The position numbers and the translations under genes were made by a program. Positions 63,221 through 64,000 of a DNA stretch of 64,000 bases are shown here, piece by piece (the first letter of the stretch is position 1; each line of letters begins with the position of its first letter). The DNA lies in contig CAZYTO010000002.1 of assembly GCA_964650405.1 (NCBI GenBank), positions 1-64,000 on the forward strand, given 5' to 3'. This stretch comes from CAZYTO01 sp964650405 (GTDB taxonomy: Bacteria; Acidobacteriota; Thermoanaerobaculia; Gp7-AA8). The notes beneath the pieces are model-generated. The model saw nothing but the letters and a program-made list of their open reading frames with translations. It was not told the DNA's origin and did no database searches.

Positions 63221-64000
63221 GCCTGATACTCGCTCCGGTTGACGACGATCTTCGTCACATCGGCGATCCGCCCCACTGCGTTGCCGACCTTGCGCAGCAG
63301 CGACATCCGGTTCTTCCGCACCGTCTCGTCCTCCACCATCACCATGACTTCGTCGAAGAACGCTTCCAGTTCCGGCGCCATGGCCGCGAACGACTGCAGG
63401 GCGTTGTTGTAGTCACGCTCGGCGATCATCTCGCCGATCTGCTCCGACACTGCATCCGCCAGGTCGTTCAGGCGCTTCTCCCGGTCCTCTTCCAGCCTGG
63501 CCGGGTTGACCGACGACGAGTCGTGGCCGGCGGTGATGTTGGCGATGCGCTTTGCCGAGTCGAGGATGGAGAGGAAGTTCGCCTCGTCGCGCACGCGCTT
63601 GAGAGCCGTGATGCGGTCGACCAGGTCCGTGAGCGACCCGGCCCAGCCGGCCTCCATCGCCGCGGCGATCTCGTCGTAGGCGAAGCCGTACGCCGACGTC
63701 TCCAGGATCGTCTTCACGCGGTCGGCAAAGAAGGTAATGAGGAGTTGCCGGGTTGCCGCATCGCACGGCTGCCGGGTCGCTCCGATCTCGATCAGCCTGT
63801 CGATGCCGATCTTCACCTGGCGCTTGTCCCGGTTGAGGAGGATCTGCACCACGCCCTGCGCCGCGCGGCGGAGGGCGAAGGGGTCCTTCGAACCGGTGGG
63901 AACCGCTCCGATGCGGAAGAATCCGATCAACGTGTCGATGCGATCGGCCAGGGAGACGATGGCGCCGGTGATCCCGCGGGGCAGCGGATCCTCGGCATTG
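63217..64000 (-). CDS. glyS: Glycyl-tRNA synthetase beta subunit, C-terminal part
   Basis: The frame runs off the right edge; the window holds about 260 residues of the C-terminal part of GlyS. Typical blocks are GITGAIVSLADRIDTLIGFF, GAVPTGSKDPFALRRAAQG and the anticodon-binding-like helical C terminus ending in MSLLRKVGNAVGRIADVTKI. GlyS works with the alpha subunit GlyQ as a tetrameric synthetase in many bacteria. The stop overlaps the start of the OmpA-like lipoprotein gene. Confidence 0.93.
   Translation of the reverse strand, partial: NAEDPLPRGITGAIVSLADRIDTLIGFFRIGAVPTGSKDPFALRRAAQGVVQILLNRDKRQVKIGIDRLIEIGATRQPCDAATRQLLITFFADRVKTILETSAYGFAYDEIAAAMEAGWAGSLTDLVDRITALKRVRDEANFLSILDSAKRIANITAGHDSSSVNPARLEEDREKRLNDLADAVSEQIGEMIAERDYNNALQSFAAMAPELEAFFDEVMVMVEDETVRKNRMSLLRKVGNAVGRIADVTKIVVNRSEYQA

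Overview
This is a GC-rich window of about 64 kb from a Gram-negative-type bacterium. An RND efflux pair, two lipobox lipoproteins, type IV-pilin-like proteins, DedA, PlsY/GpsA, a two-subunit-type glycyl-tRNA synthetase (GlyS), TrmFO, a SelB selenocysteine factor and PPDK together suggest an Acidobacteriota-like, possibly metagenome-derived genome. That assignment is a guess from gene content, since no rRNA or other decisive marker is present. No tRNA, rRNA, CRISPR array or recognisable transposase was seen.

The left end (123-8374) is the most unusual region. It holds two blocks of RiPP-type enzymes on either side of a strongly translated 760-residue protein made almost entirely of Thr-x-Cys-Pro repeats, with about 87 Cys. 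The upstream block is an APH-fold pseudokinase plus a LanC-type cyclase. The downstream block is an intact APH-fold kinase, a HopA1-like lyase and a second LanC-type cyclase, with overlapping genes. APH-like kinase plus HopA1-like lyase is the split Ser/Thr dehydratase of class V lanthipeptides and thioamitides, and LanC closes thioether rings. The layout therefore suggests phosphorylation and elimination of Thr, then Cys addition, on a giant repetitive substrate, giving a thioether-stapled protein instead of a small lantibiotic. No exporter or leader peptidase lies beside it in the window.

From 8.4 to 17.3 kb come a FitAB-type toxin-antitoxin pair, a DUF3467 protein, trmFO, a divergent ywiC/crp-type pair and an RND efflux pair. 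From 17.3 to 30.9 kb most genes are on the minus strand: a Coq4-motif protein, YbjQ, small secreted or membrane proteins, a GH19 hydrolase, a repeat-rich gene-poor cassette (19.9-20.7 kb), an ECF42-type sigma factor with its DGPF partner, a frameshifted GT21 glycosyltransferase, a PHP phosphoesterase, a GH1 glycosidase, a two-component pair on the plus strand and an alkaline phosphatase-superfamily enzyme. From 30.9 to 47.6 kb are a split LigD-type ligase/polymerase pair, moaD/moaE, an HD hydrolase, polA, selB, a DUF72 gene, a zinc-ribbon gene with a clear terminator, a cysK plus cystathionine-lyase pair, a small nucleotidyltransferase module and plsY-gpsA. From 47.6 to 64 kb are membrane glycosyltransferases (one carrying an in-frame repeat insertion), an MshEN-domain protein, DedA, a three-gene pseudopilin-like operon with a 1,146-residue member, PPDK, an OmpA-like lipoprotein and the 3' part of glyS, which runs off the right edge.

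A second theme is non-coding. At least a dozen intergenic gaps carry tandem repeats with the same 7-bp period but different unit sequences, often as inverted pairs. Other gaps hold perfect palindromes, including one of 43 nt, and twin double hairpins.
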